A DNA stretch of 64,000 nt from Azospirillum brasilense (GTDB taxonomy: Bacteria > Pseudomonadota > Alphaproteobacteria > Azospirillales > Azospirillaceae), in assembly GCF_005222205.1 (NCBI RefSeq), contig NZ_CP032345.1, forward strand, positions 2,877,887-2,941,886, written 5' to 3'. Every line of letters starts with the position of its first letter. Positions within the stretch are counted from its first letter, which is position 1. Below are positions 38,752-47,274 of this stretch, piece by piece. Below the pieces are notes generated by a model. It searched no databases and was not told where the DNA came from. It saw only the letters and a program-made list of their open reading frames with translations. The position numbers were made by a program, and so were the translations under genes.

Positions 38752-38923
38752 CCCGTGCCTTTTTTCGCCGCCGAAGCGTTATCGTCGCAAATGCGACTAT
38801 TTGTGCATTGCACTCAGTTCGTAAAGTGGCAATATGAGGAAATAAGATATCGGTTTGACCGGAGAAATTTTCCGTTCATGTCCACAAGGTGCCTGAACAC
38901 CACGCCGACGCGAGGATAGGTCC

Positions 38924-40657
38924 ATGCTCCACCAGTCCATCATCCAAGGCTCCACCGACACCAGCGGCGCCATCGCCGTCGGTGCCGCCGTGGTTGCCGG
39001 GCACGCGGCGCTGCCGGCGGCCGGTGGACAGGTGGCCGGTGGACCGCGCTGGGTCTACGCCTTCGGCGGCGGCGGTGCGGAAGGGCACGGCGGCATGCTG
39101 GCGGAGCTGGGCGGCAAGGGCGCCGGGCTGGCCGAGATGGCGCGGCTGGGTGTGCCGGTGCCGCCGGGCTTCACCATCGTGGCGGAGGCCAGCCGCCGGC
39201 ACCGCGCCGGGCAGGGCGGCTTTCCCGCCGGGCTGACCGCCCAGGTCGAGGAGGCGCTGACCCGGCTGGAAAGCGTTGCGGGCGCGCGCTTCGGCGGGTC
39301 GGAGACTCCGTTGCTGGTGTCCGTGCGGTCAGGAGCGCGGGCGTCGATGCCCGGCATGATGGACACGATCCTGAATCTCGGCCTGACCGACGCGACGGTG
39401 AAGGGGCTGGCCGCGCGCAGCGGCGACGCCCGCTTCGCCTACGACTGCTACCGTAGGCTGATCCAGACCTACGGCACGGTGGTGCAGGGGGTGGGCGCCC
39501 ACGTCTTCGACGCGGCGCTGGAGGCCCACAAGGAGGCGCGCGGGCTGACCCGCGACGCCGACCTGACCGCCGCCGACTGGCGCGCCGTGGCCGCCGCCTA
39601 CCGCGACGTGATCGAGCGCGAGGCGGGGGAGCCCTTCCCGCAGGACGCGCGGACCCAACTCTTCGCCGCCATCGGGGCCATTTTCCGCTCCTGGAGCAAC
39701 GCCCGCGCCGTGGCCTTCCGGGCGGTGCACGGCATTCCCGACGATTGGGGCACCGCGGCGACCGTGCAGGCGATGGTGTTCGGCAACCGCGGCGGCGCTT
39801 CCGGCACCGGCGTCGCCCACAGCCGCGACCCGTCCACCGGCGAGGCCGCGCTGTGCGGCGAGTTCCTGGCCGACGCCCAAGGCGAGGACATCGTGTCGGG
39901 ACTGCGCACCCCGGGGCCGCTGGCCGGTACCGACGCCTCCCTGGAGGCGGTCGCCCCCGAGGCCTTCGCCGAGCTTGGCCGCATCGCCGACCGTCTGGAG
40001 CGCCATTTCGGCGACATGCAGGAGATCGAATTCACCGTCCAGCAGGGGCGCCTGTTCATCCTCCAGTCACGCGCCGGCAAGCGGACGCCGGAAGCCGGGG
40101 TGCGCATCGCCACGGAGATGGCGCAGGCCGGCATCATCTCGCGGGACGAGGCGGTGCGGCGCGCCGACCTGCCGGCGCTGGCGGACAGCCTGCGCCCCAT
40201 CCCCGACCCCGACGCCCCCCGCGAGGTGATCGCCCGCGGCCTGCCGGCCTCCTCCGGCGCCGCCACGGGTGTGCTGGTCTTCACGTCGGACGAGGCGGTC
40301 CGGCTGGCGGCGGAGGGCGTGGCGGTGGTGCTGTGCCGTCCGGAAACCTCTCCCCACGACGTGCACGGCATGCAGGCGGCCTGCGCGGTGGTGACCGCCC
40401 GCGGCGGAGCGACCAGCCACGCCGCCACCGTCGCCCGCGCCATGGGGCTGCCCTGCGTCACCGGAGCGCGCATGCTGCGCGTCGATCCGGCGGCCGGCGT
40501 GATGACCGTGGGCGACCTGACCGTCCGGGCGGGGGAGATCATCACCGTGGACGGCGGGGCGGGCCATGTGATCCTGGGCAGCGTGCCGATGATCCGCCCC
40601 GAGCCGCCGGAAGCCGTGGCTCTGCTGCTGCGCTGGGCCGGGGGCGCCGGCGAATGA
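38924..40657 (+). CDS. PPDK-like ATP-grasp/phosphohistidine protein lacking PEP domain
   Basis: This encodes a 577-residue relative of pyruvate phosphate dikinase. The N-terminal ATP-grasp part is clear (LGGKGAGLAEMARLGVPVPPGF, VSVRSGARASMPGMMDTILNLG, QAMVFGNRGGASGTGVAHSRDP, GDMQEIEFTVQQGRLFILQSR). The central phosphohistidine domain has GGATSHAATVARAMGLPCVTG with His499. The usual C-terminal PEP/pyruvate-binding barrel of about 300 residues is absent: the protein ends about 80 residues after the histidine and the stop is followed by a terminator. It cannot work as a complete PPDK. It might transfer phosphate to a separate partner or have a different acceptor. No frameshift is visible. Confidence 0.85.
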   Translation: MLHQSIIQGSTDTSGAIAVGAAVVAGHAALPAAGGQVAGGPRWVYAFGGGGAEGHGGMLAELGGKGAGLAEMARLGVPVPPGFTIVAEASRRHRAGQGGFPAGLTAQVEEALTRLESVAGARFGGSETPLLVSVRSGARASMPGMMDTILNLGLTDATVKGLAARSGDARFAYDCYRRLIQTYGTVVQGVGAHVFDAALEAHKEARGLTRDADLTAADWRAVAAAYRDVIEREAGEPFPQDARTQLFAAIGAIFRSWSNARAVAFRAVHGIPDDWGTAATVQAMVFGNRGGASGTGVAHSRDPSTGEAALCGEFLADAQGEDIVSGLRTPGPLAGTDASLEAVAPEAFAELGRIADRLERHFGDMQEIEFTVQQGRLFILQSRAGKRTPEAGVRIATEMAQAGIISRDEAVRRADLPALADSLRPIPDPDAPREVIARGLPASSGAATGVLVFTSDEAVRLAAEGVAVVLCRPETSPHDVHGMQAACAVVTARGGATSHAATVARAMGLPCVTGARMLRVDPAAGVMTVGDLTVRAGEIITVDGGAGHVILGSVPMIRPEPPEAVALLLRWAGGAGE

Positions 40658-40687
40658 CGGGGCGAGTGATGGTTTGAGGCCATGAGG

Positions 40688-40722
40688 AAAGGCCCGCCGT
40701 CCGATGGGACGACGGGCCTTTT
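40688..40722. terminator. Bidirectional rho-independent terminator
   Basis: Long stem AAAGGCCCG-C-CGTCC / GGACG-A-CGGGCCTTT with a T run on the plus side, between the convergent PPDK-like and CBS genes. Confidence 0.85.
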
Positions 40723-40755
40723 GGCTGGGGCCTTTTCGCTTCCGCCGGGCCTTGG

Positions 40756-41205
40756 TCAGTGGGCGTAGACCGGGGTTTCCTGCGCCGGGGGCTGGGTGTG
40801 GGCGACCATCTCGGTAAGCTGGAGCTTGGTGAAGTCGCGGGCGCTGACGACGCCGACCAGCGTGGAGCCGTCGAGCACCGGCAGGTGCCGGATGTGGTGG
40901 CGGTCCATCAGCTCAAGCGCGTGGACGAGGCTGTCGTCGGGCGAGCAGGTCTGCGGTGCGCGCGACATCAGCATGAAGACCGGCGTCTTCAGGACCGACG
41001 CGCCGCGCTCCAGCAGCGCGTAGACGACGTCGCGTTCCGACAGCATGCCGGCCACGGCGTTGCCCTCGGTCCGGCAGACATCCTTGACCACCAGGGCGCT
41101 GATGTTCTCCGACTTCATCAGCCGGATCGCCTCCTCGATGGTTTCGCCGGAGCGCACGGTGACGACGCGGGATTCCTTGGTCCGAAGAATGTCGGCGACT
41201 TTCAT
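40756..41205 (-). CDS. CBS-domain pair protein 2
   Basis: This encodes a 149-residue stand-alone CBS pair (about 4-62 and 75-132, the latter with HHIRHLPVLDGSTLVGVVSARDF). It parallels CBS protein 1 at 9630-10085 in domain layout and in motifs such as ALVVKDVCRTEGNAVAG. The start at 41205 has GGAGGG upstream. A perfect TGGTATACCA operator lies about 150 bp upstream (41357). It probably senses adenylates; target unknown. Confidence 0.85.
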   Translation of the reverse strand: MKVADILRTKESRVVTVRSGETIEEAIRLMKSENISALVVKDVCRTEGNAVAGMLSERDVVYALLERGASVLKTPVFMLMSRAPQTCSPDDSLVHALELMDRHHIRHLPVLDGSTLVGVVSARDFTKLQLTEMVAHTQPPAQETPVYAH

Positions 41206-41356
41206 GGCGAGCCCTCCACCAGACAGCGGGTTGCGTAAGCGCGCCCTGCACGGAAACCCCCGCGGGGGGCCGGAGCTTGACCGGTGGAACCGCGTCGGAC
41301 CGGTCGAAGGCCGTCGGCGGCACCTGGGCATCGGGCAGTGGCAGGCGATGGATATT

Positions 41357-41366
41357 TGGTATACCA
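41357..41366. promoter_or_regulatory. GntR/FCD-type operator (TGGTATACCA)
   Basis: Perfect palindrome followed by GATGCC, between CBS protein 2 (minus) and the TauE/SafE permease gene (plus). Confidence 0.75.
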
Positions 41367-41510
41367 GATGCCACGGCGCGTCAATGGCTAATATAGCAAA
41401 CAATCAGCGAAATCGCATTTTCGCGCGACGGCATCGTTGAATCGCGCGGCCACAGCCGAGGCGTTCACCGGCCCCCCTATGGCGTTTGTCAGGGTGCCCA
41501 CAACGCTTGA

Positions 41511-41520
41511 TGGTATGCCA
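41511..41520. promoter_or_regulatory. GntR/FCD-type operator (TGGTATGCCA)
   Basis: Same variant as at 6381, followed by AATACATG, only about 30 bp upstream of the permease start. Binding there would block the ribosome-proximal promoter region. Confidence 0.7.
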
Positions 41521-41551
41521 AATACATGGGTTGGCTGATGGTGGGGGTGCG

Positions 41552-42301
41552 ATGCTTGCCATGGTGCTGCTGATGGTCGCCGCGTTCGCGTCGGGCGTTC
41601 TCAACGCCGTCGCCGGTGGCGGGGCCTTCATCACATTCCCGGCGCTGCTGTTCGCCGGGGTGCCGCCGGTCAGCGCCAACGTGTCGAGCACGGTCGCCCT
41701 GTTCCCCGGCCAGATGGCCAGCGCCTGGGCCTACCGCAACGAGATCCGCGGCGTGACGGAGGTCAGCGTCACCGCCTTCTCCATTGTCAGCCTCGTCGGC
41801 GGGGTGGTCGGGGCGATCCTTTTGCTGACCACGCCGGACCGCGCCTTCGCCGGGCTGGTGCCCTGGCTGCTGCTGTTCGCGACGGCGGTCTTCGCGGTCG
41901 GCAGCTTCATGCCGGCGCTGGCCGCCCGGCTGCGGCTGAACGGTCGCTCGGTTCTGGTCGTGCAGTTCGTCATCGCCATCTACGGCGGCTATTTCGGCGG
42001 CGGGATCGGCTTCCTGATGCTGGCGGCGCTGACCCTGTTCGGCCTGCGGGACATCCATGCCATGAACGGGCTGCGCATCCTGCTGGCCGCGCTGATGAAC
42101 GGCGCGGCGGTGGCGGCCTTCTGCCTGTCCGACGCGGTGTCCTGGCCGGAAACCGTCGTCATGGCGGTGTCGGCCATCGCCGGCGGCTATGCCGGCGCCC
42201 ACGCGGCAAAGCGGGTCAGCCGCGACGTGATGAAGTGGGTGGTGGTGTCGATCGGCGTGGGGCTGACCCTGTACTTCTTCATCAGGGGGGCCGGAGCCTG
42301 A
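41552..42301 (+). CDS. TauE/SafE (TSUP) family permease
   Basis: This encodes a 249-residue inner-membrane protein with about eight helices. The twofold TSUP repeat is visible: GVLNAVAGGGAFITFPALLFAGVPPVSANVSSTVALFPG in the first half and YGGYFGGGIGFLMLAALTLFG...MNGLRILLA in the second. ATG 41552 is chosen because the first helix then starts at once; upstream in-frame codons overlap the operator. Family members carry sulfonates, sulfite and small organic acids. Its two operators suggest transport of a C2 acid such as glyoxylate, glycolate or formate (inferred). Confidence 0.85.
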   Translation: MLAMVLLMVAAFASGVLNAVAGGGAFITFPALLFAGVPPVSANVSSTVALFPGQMASAWAYRNEIRGVTEVSVTAFSIVSLVGGVVGAILLLTTPDRAFAGLVPWLLLFATAVFAVGSFMPALAARLRLNGRSVLVVQFVIAIYGGYFGGGIGFLMLAALTLFGLRDIHAMNGLRILLAALMNGAAVAAFCLSDAVSWPETVVMAVSAIAGGYAGAHAAKRVSRDVMKWVVVSIGVGLTLYFFIRGAGA

Positions 42302-42323
42302 GGGCGCCCCACGCCGGCTCTTG

Positions 42324-42887
42324 TCAGGGCTGGCCTGGGACGGTGCCGGGAACGTTGATCGGGCGCAGCCCCTTGGCGTAGCTCTTCCACCGCTGCTGGT
42401 AGACGGCGGCGGGGGCGCGCATGCGCTCCACATCCTCGTCCGACAGCGTGCGCACCACCTTGCCCGGCGCGCCGAGCACCAGCGAGCGGTCGGGGATCTC
42501 CTTGCCCTCGGCGATGAAGGCGTGGGCGCCGATCAGACAGTCGCGGCCGATGCGCGCGCCGTTGAGCACCGTGGCGCCGATGCCGATCAGGCTGCCGTCG
42601 CCGACGGTGCAGCCATGCACCATCGCCAGATGGCCGATGGTCACGTTCCTGCCGATGAGCAGAGGGAAGCCGGGATCGACGTGGAGGACGGCGTTGTCCT
42701 GGACGTTGCTGCCGGCGCCGATGTGGATGCGCTCCTCCTCGGCGCGCATGACCGCGCCCCACCAGACGGACACGTCCTCCTCCAGCAGGATGTCGCCGAC
42801 GACGGTGGCGCTGGGGGCCACCCAGCAGTGGGGCGACAGTTGCGGGACCTTGTCGTTGAAGGCGTAGATCACCCGTTCCTCCTTCAT
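42324..42887 (-). CDS. Gamma-carbonic anhydrase-like hexapeptide-repeat protein
   Basis: This encodes a 187-residue left-handed beta-helix protein of the YrdA/PaaY/gamma-carbonic anhydrase family. The metal-binding histidines appear in DNAVLHVDPG and TIGHLAMVHGC, with the repeats VVGDILLEEDVSVWWGAVMRAE and GIGATVLNGARIGRDCLIGAHA. Start 42887 is used; an upstream in-frame ATG would add a basic stretch. In an oxalate-degrading strain that releases CO2, a CO2-hydrating role would fit. Many family members, though, have other or unknown activity. No operator was seen. Confidence 0.88.
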   Translation of the reverse strand: MKEERVIYAFNDKVPQLSPHCWVAPSATVVGDILLEEDVSVWWGAVMRAEEERIHIGAGSNVQDNAVLHVDPGFPLLIGRNVTIGHLAMVHGCTVGDGSLIGIGATVLNGARIGRDCLIGAHAFIAEGKEIPDRSLVLGAPGKVVRTLSDEDVERMRAPAAVYQQRWKSYAKGLRPINVPGTVPGQP

Positions 42888-43024
42888 TCTTCGCTTGGGC
42901 CTTCGTATCGGCATCCTACCGCGGAACAGACCGGCGGCGTGAGAATGCTGCACTGCGCTATACCCATAAGAAAATTACGTGATAGGATGGGCGCGCCTGG
43001 TTCCCGACCCGTGTGAGGACTCCC

Positions 43025-43255
43025 ATGCCGCTCTACTCCTACCGCTGCACCGCCTGCGCCCACGACTTCGAAGCGCTGGTGCGCTCGTCGGACACGCCCG
43101 TCTGCGCCTCCTGCGGGTCGGCGGCGCTGGAGCGCAAGGTGGCGCGCATCGCGCCGGACACCAAGGCCGACAAGTTCCTGAACACCGCCCGCCGCGCCGC
43201 CGCCGCGGAGGGCCACTTCAGCAACTACAGCAAGGCGGAACGCTCGCGCATTTAG
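43025..43255 (+). CDS. FmdB-type zinc ribbon protein
   Basis: This encodes a 76-residue protein starting MPLYSYRCTACAHDFEALVR with a second CASCG pair, the four cysteines of the FmdB/CxxC_CXXC_SSSS zinc ribbon. The short tail is Ala-rich and ends FSNYSKAERSRI, usual for this family. ATG 43025 follows GAGG. These proteins are named for a regulator of formamidase and amidase genes, but their function is not settled. It is convergent with the TyrR-like gene, 8 bp away. Confidence 0.85.
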   Translation: MPLYSYRCTACAHDFEALVRSSDTPVCASCGSAALERKVARIAPDTKADKFLNTARRAAAAEGHFSNYSKAERSRI

Positions 43256-43263
43256 CGCGGCGC

Positions 43264-44805
43264 TCACGTCCCGTCCGGTATCCCGTACTTGCGCAGCTTG
43301 TTCGCGATCATCGTGTGCGAGGTGTGGAGGCGGGCGGCCAGCTTGCGGCTGGACGGGTAGCGCGGGTAGAGGCGGCGCAGCAGGCCGCGCTCGAACGCCG
43401 CCGCCGCCTCGTCCCAACTGGACGGCTCGGCGGGCTCGCCGCCGGTTTCGGCGTCCATGCGCGCTCCGGCCAGTTCCAGGTCGGCGGCGTCGAGATAGGC
43501 ACCGTCGCTCATCGTCACGGCGCGGAAGATGACGTTCTCCAACTGGCGGACGTTGCCTGGCCAGGGGTTGGCGAGCAGGGCGGCGCTGGCCGCGACGGTC
43601 AGGCGGCAGGGCGGGCGGCGGGCCTGGGCGCAGGCGCGGGCGATGAAGTGCCGGGCGAGCAGAAGGATGTCGTCGCCGCGCTCGCGCAGCGCCGGGACCT
43701 GGAGCGACAGCACGTTCAGCCGGTAGAACAGGTCTTCGCGGAAGCTGTGCTCGGCGACCATGGCGTCGAGGTCGCGGTGGGTGGCGCTGACCACGCGGAC
43801 GTCCACCGTCTGCTCGCGGTCGCCGCCGACGCGGCGGAAGCGCCCGTCGTTCAGGAACCGCAGCAGCTTGGCCTGGAGGTAGGGCGACATCTCCCCGATC
43901 TCGTCGAGGAAGACGGTGCCGCCGTGGGCGAGTTCCAGCAGACCGGGCTTGCCGCCGCGCTGCGCCCCGGTGAAGGAGCCGGGGGCGTAGCCGAACAGCT
44001 CGCTTTCCGCCAGATTCTCCGGCACGGCGGCGCAGTTCAGCGCCAGGAAGGGCTTGTCGCGGCGCGGGCTGGCGCGGTGGCAGGCGTGGGCGATCAGCTC
44101 CTTGCCGGTGCCCGTCTCGCCCAGGATCAGCAGCGGCGCGTCCACCGCCGCGACCCGCGCCGCCCGCGCCTTCAGCGCGCGGACCGGGGCGGAGTCGCCG
44201 AGGATGCGGTCGAAGCCCCCCTCGTCGAAGTTTTGCAGCGCATTCAGCCGTTCGCCCAGCCGGCTCGGCGCGAAGAGGGTGACCACCCCACCGGCCGGCC
44301 GTCCGTCCTCCACGATGGGGGTGGCGTCCAGCAGGAAGGGCTGGCCGTTCAGCGTCACCTCCTGCCCGGCGGCGAGGCGGAATCCGTTGTCCACCAGCAG
44401 GTCGGACAGCTCGGCATCGCCGAACAACCGTCCGAAGTCGGCGCCGGTCAGGGCGGCCTCGCTGCGCCCGGCGACCGTCGCGGCGGCGGCGTTCGCCACC
44501 ACGATGCGTCCTGCGCGGTCCACCGCCAGAACCGGGTCGGGCAGGGCGGCCAGCAGGGCGTCCAAATGCAGCCGTCGCCGTGTGCCGGGCAGAATGTCGA
44601 TGGGGGTGACGGATTCCACGCCGAGCACGGCGCGCAGCGCGGCGTCGAGCGCCCCGAAGCCCGGCACGTCCAGTTCCGGCGCGTCGATGTGGATGTGCGG
44701 CGGGTCCACCTCCACCGCCACGACGTTCAAGCGCCGCTTGGCGAGAACGGCCAGGACCTCATGGGCGATGCCGACCCGGTCGGCGAACAGGACGTCGATG
44801 CGCAT
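43264..44805 (-). CDS. TyrR-like sigma54-dependent regulator (ACT-PAS-AAA-HTH)
   Basis: This encodes a 513-residue regulator, the same length as E. coli TyrR. Domains are an ACT-like ligand domain (1-80), PAS (about 85-190), AAA+ activator domain (about 205-440) and a C-terminal helix-turn-helix (SSRKLAARLHTSHTMIANKLRKYG). The AAA+ domain has Walker A GETGTGKE, Walker B VFLDEIGE and GSFTGA, close to the GAFTGA loop that touches sigma54. E. coli TyrR lacks this loop, so this one can probably activate sigma54 promoters. It diverges from dadA across a region with three TGTAA-N7-TGTAC boxes and a good -24/-12 promoter. Aromatic or other D-amino acids may be the signal. Confidence 0.9.
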   Translation of the reverse strand: MRIDVLFADRVGIAHEVLAVLAKRRLNVVAVEVDPPHIHIDAPELDVPGFGALDAALRAVLGVESVTPIDILPGTRRRLHLDALLAALPDPVLAVDRAGRIVVANAAAATVAGRSEAALTGADFGRLFGDAELSDLLVDNGFRLAAGQEVTLNGQPFLLDATPIVEDGRPAGGVVTLFAPSRLGERLNALQNFDEGGFDRILGDSAPVRALKARAARVAAVDAPLLILGETGTGKELIAHACHRASPRRDKPFLALNCAAVPENLAESELFGYAPGSFTGAQRGGKPGLLELAHGGTVFLDEIGEMSPYLQAKLLRFLNDGRFRRVGGDREQTVDVRVVSATHRDLDAMVAEHSFREDLFYRLNVLSLQVPALRERGDDILLLARHFIARACAQARRPPCRLTVAASAALLANPWPGNVRQLENVIFRAVTMSDGAYLDAADLELAGARMDAETGGEPAEPSSWDEAAAAFERGLLRRLYPRYPSSRKLAARLHTSHTMIANKLRKYGIPDGT

Positions 44806-44849
44806 GGCTCTCCCCGGTGGTGGGGTGAGTGTACCACGATGGGCGCATC

Positions 44850-44968
44850 TGTAAACATCCGTGTACGCCGTAACGATTTCTGTACAGATAAAGCAATCAT
44901 CTGTTTTTAAAGGGATTATTATGCGTCCAAGGAGCGCATCGCGAATCGCGTGTAACGATTTATGTACG
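44850..44968. promoter_or_regulatory. Three TyrR-like boxes upstream of dadA
   Basis: Boxes of 18 nt at 44850-44867 (TGTAAACATCCGTGTACG), 44869-44886 (CGTAACGATTTCTGTACA) and 44951-44968 (TGTAACGATTTATGTACG). The last two share nearly the same core. They fit the TyrR box TGTAAA-N6-TTTACA with TGTAC in the right arm, and sit 54-172 bp upstream of the -24 element, as enhancer sites for a sigma54 activator would. Confidence 0.65.
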
Positions 44969-45021
44969 GCTTCGTCCGGCGCGCAACCGTCCGCCCCAGC
45001 GTTTCCGCGAGTTCCGGCACT

Positions 45022-45037
45022 TGGCATCGCGTTTGCC
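45022..45037 (+). promoter_or_regulatory. Sigma54 (-24/-12) promoter of dadA
   Basis: TTGGCATCGCGTTTGCC contains GG and GC dinucleotides separated by exactly 10 bp, as required for sigma54. Transcription would start near 45048, about 30 bp before the dadA ATG. Confidence 0.7.
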
Positions 45038-45077
45038 AATGGGATGCGAACAAATCCGTGATCTCGGGAGCCTTCAC

Positions 45078-46391
45078 ATGCGCGTCATCGTCCTCGGCAG
45101 CGGCGTCATCGGCGTTTCCACCGCGTATTTCCTGGCGAAGGCCGGGCACGAGGTCACGGTGGTGGACCGGCAGCCCGGCCCGGCGCTGGAGACCAGCTAC
45201 GCCAACGCGGGCGAGGTGTCGCCGGGCTATTCCGCCCCCTGGGCGGCGCCGGGCCTGATGGCGAAGGCGGTGAAGTGGATGCTGATGAAGCATTCCCCGC
45301 TGGTGATCCGGCCCAAGATGGACCCGGCCATGTGGTCCTGGTGCCTGAAGCTTCTGGCCAACGCCAACGAGCGCTCCTACGAGATCAACAAGGGCCGCAT
45401 GGTCCGGCTGGCCGAATACAGCCGCGACTGCCTGCGCGCCCTGCGCGACGAGACCGGCATCCGCTACGACGAGCGCGCCAAGGGCACGCTCCAGGTCTTC
45501 CGCACGCAGAAGCAGGTGGACGCCGCCGCCACCGACATGGCCGTCCTCGACCGCTTCAAGGTGCCCTACAGCCTGCTGGATGTGGAGGGCTGCGCGGCCG
45601 TTGAACCGGCGCTGCGGCTGGTCAAGGAGAAGATCGTGGGCGGCCTGCTGCTGCCCGGCGACGAGACGGGCGACTGCTTCCGCTTCACCAACGCGCTGGC
45701 CGCGCTGGCGACGGAGATGGGGGTGGAGTTCCGCTACAACACCGCCATCCGCAAGCTGGAGAGCGACGGGCGCCGCGTCACCGGTGTGGTGACCGACGCC
45801 GGCACGCTGACCGCCGACTCCTACGTCGTGGCCATGGGCAGCTATTCCCCGATGCTGGTGAAGCCGTTCGGGCTGGACCTGCCGGTCTATCCGGTGAAGG
45901 GCTATTCGCTGACTCTGCCCATCGTCGATCCGGCGGGCGCCCCGGAATCCACGGTGATGGACGAGACGCACAAGATCGCGGTGACCCGCCTCGGCGACCG
46001 CATCCGCGTCGGCGGCACGGCGGAACTGACCGGTTTCGACCTGACGCTGCGTCCGGGCCGCCGCGGTCCGCTCGACCATGTGGTGAGCGACCTGTTCCCG
46101 ACGGGCGGCGACCTGTCGAAGGCGGAGTTCTGGACCGGCCTGCGGCCCAACACGCCGGACGGAACCCCGATCGTCGGCCAGACCCCGGTGCGCAACCTGT
46201 TCCTGAACACCGGCCACGGCACGCTGGGCTGGACGATGGCTGCGGGCTCGGGCCGGGTGGTCGCCGACGTGGTCGGCGGGCGTCAGACGGAGATCGACAT
46301 GGACGGTCTGACCGTGGCCCGTTACGGCCGGTCCGCCGCCGCGACCGGCCGCCCCACGGTGGGCGGCGTGGCCCGCCCGGCGGCCCGATAA
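45078..46391 (+). CDS. dadA: D-amino acid dehydrogenase
   Basis: This encodes a 437-residue FAD-dependent D-amino acid dehydrogenase (DAO family). The N-terminal dinucleotide fold is [27 protein letters not shown], followed by [20 protein letters not shown], which is typical of DadA small chains, and near the C-terminus [17 protein letters not shown] and [19 protein letters not shown] 45078 has CGGGAG upstream. It should oxidise D-amino acids to 2-oxo acids and ammonia at the inner membrane, feeding electrons to quinone. The sigma54 promoter and TyrR-like boxes suggest control by the divergent regulator. No alanine racemase follows. Confidence 0.93.
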   Translation: MRVIVLGSGVIGVSTAYFLAKAGHEVTVVDRQPGPALETSYANAGEVSPGYSAPWAAPGLMAKAVKWMLMKHSPLVIRPKMDPAMWSWCLKLLANANERSYEINKGRMVRLAEYSRDCLRALRDETGIRYDERAKGTLQVFRTQKQVDAAATDMAVLDRFKVPYSLLDVEGCAAVEPALRLVKEKIVGGLLLPGDETGDCFRFTNALAALATEMGVEFRYNTAIRKLESDGRRVTGVVTDAGTLTADSYVVAMGSYSPMLVKPFGLDLPVYPVKGYSLTLPIVDPAGAPESTVMDETHKIAVTRLGDRIRVGGTAELTGFDLTLRPGRRGPLDHVVSDLFPTGGDLSKAEFWTGLRPNTPDGTPIVGQTPVRNLFLNTGHGTLGWTMAAGSGRVVADVVGGRQTEIDMDGLTVARYGRSAAATGRPTVGGVARPAAR

Positions 46392-46410
46392 GCGCTGTCC
46401 CGAGCGTGGC

Positions 46411-47145
46411 TCACTCCTGACGCGCCTGGGCCCCCTGGTTCAGGCGCGCCGTGTTGAACTCCTTCATGCGCGCCGCGTCGAAGGAGCCGAGCGCCTTCAC
46501 CTGCTCCGGCGTCGCCTGCAGCGTGACGGAGGTTAGGCCCGGTTCGAGCGCCGCCGCTTTCCAGGCGACGGCGTAGGGGCCTTCACCCTCCGGCTCGGGC
46601 GTGACCACGACGGCCTTGAGCGCGCCGTTGCGGTCGAACACTAGATCCTCCACCGTGCCGAAGAAGCCGGCCTCGGTCGCGTCGCCCGCCGTGTTCGCCG
46701 GCTGGCCGATCAGGGCGGAGACCCGCCAGTCGCCGGGGCGGCTGGCCGCCTGCTGCTGGCGGCGGATCAGGTCCAGCGTGTCGGGGCCGGTGACCGGATA
46801 GGCCAGCACGCCGTCCACCGATCCGGGCATCAGCTGGTGCCAGGGCACGGTGAAGCGCGCCTCGCCGACGTCCAGCATGCCGCTCGCCTCGATCACCGCG
46901 CTTTCCAGCCGCCCGTCCGGGCCGACGACGAGATCCACCACCTGCCCAAGCTCCTCGCCGAGCAGTCCCTCGACATCCGTCCCGACGATCACGCCGGCCC
47001 GCCAGCCCTGGTAGAGCCGGGGGTAGGACGCTTCCGTGGTTCGCGCGGCGTCCGCGGCTTGGACAGGTTGAGGAACGCCCAAAGTCAGGGACGTGGCGAT
47101 GGCGAACGCGGCGAGGATGCCCGCCGAAGTGCCGCTGTAACGCAT
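46411..47145 (-). CDS. Exported PRC-barrel protein 1
   Basis: This encodes a 244-residue protein with a signal peptide (about 1-30, ending VQA-AD) and two PRC-barrel modules: about 50-110 (VIVGTDVEGLLGEELGQVVDLVVGPDGRLESAVIE) and about 140-205 (SALIGQPANTAGDATEAGFFGTVEDLVFDRNG). PRC-barrels mediate RNA or protein contacts; exported ones in alphaproteobacteria are of unknown role. It is convergent with dadA. It shares architecture but not close sequence with the PRC-barrel protein at 61193-62065. Confidence 0.8.
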   Translation of the reverse strand: MRYSGTSAGILAAFAIATSLTLGVPQPVQAADAARTTEASYPRLYQGWRAGVIVGTDVEGLLGEELGQVVDLVVGPDGRLESAVIEASGMLDVGEARFTVPWHQLMPGSVDGVLAYPVTGPDTLDLIRRQQQAASRPGDWRVSALIGQPANTAGDATEAGFFGTVEDLVFDRNGALKAVVVTPEPEGEGPYAVAWKAAALEPGLTSVTLQATPEQVKALGSFDAARMKEFNTARLNQGAQARQE

Positions 47146-47274
47146 GGGTCTGTGCTCCCGATTGTGACGCGCGGTCCGTCAAAGGGAACATGGGAGGTGC
47201 GTGGCGGTTCCGGAGGGAACTCCCCAGAGGTACGCCGGTTGCTGACCGGACAGGCCAACCGAGGAGGTGACCCC

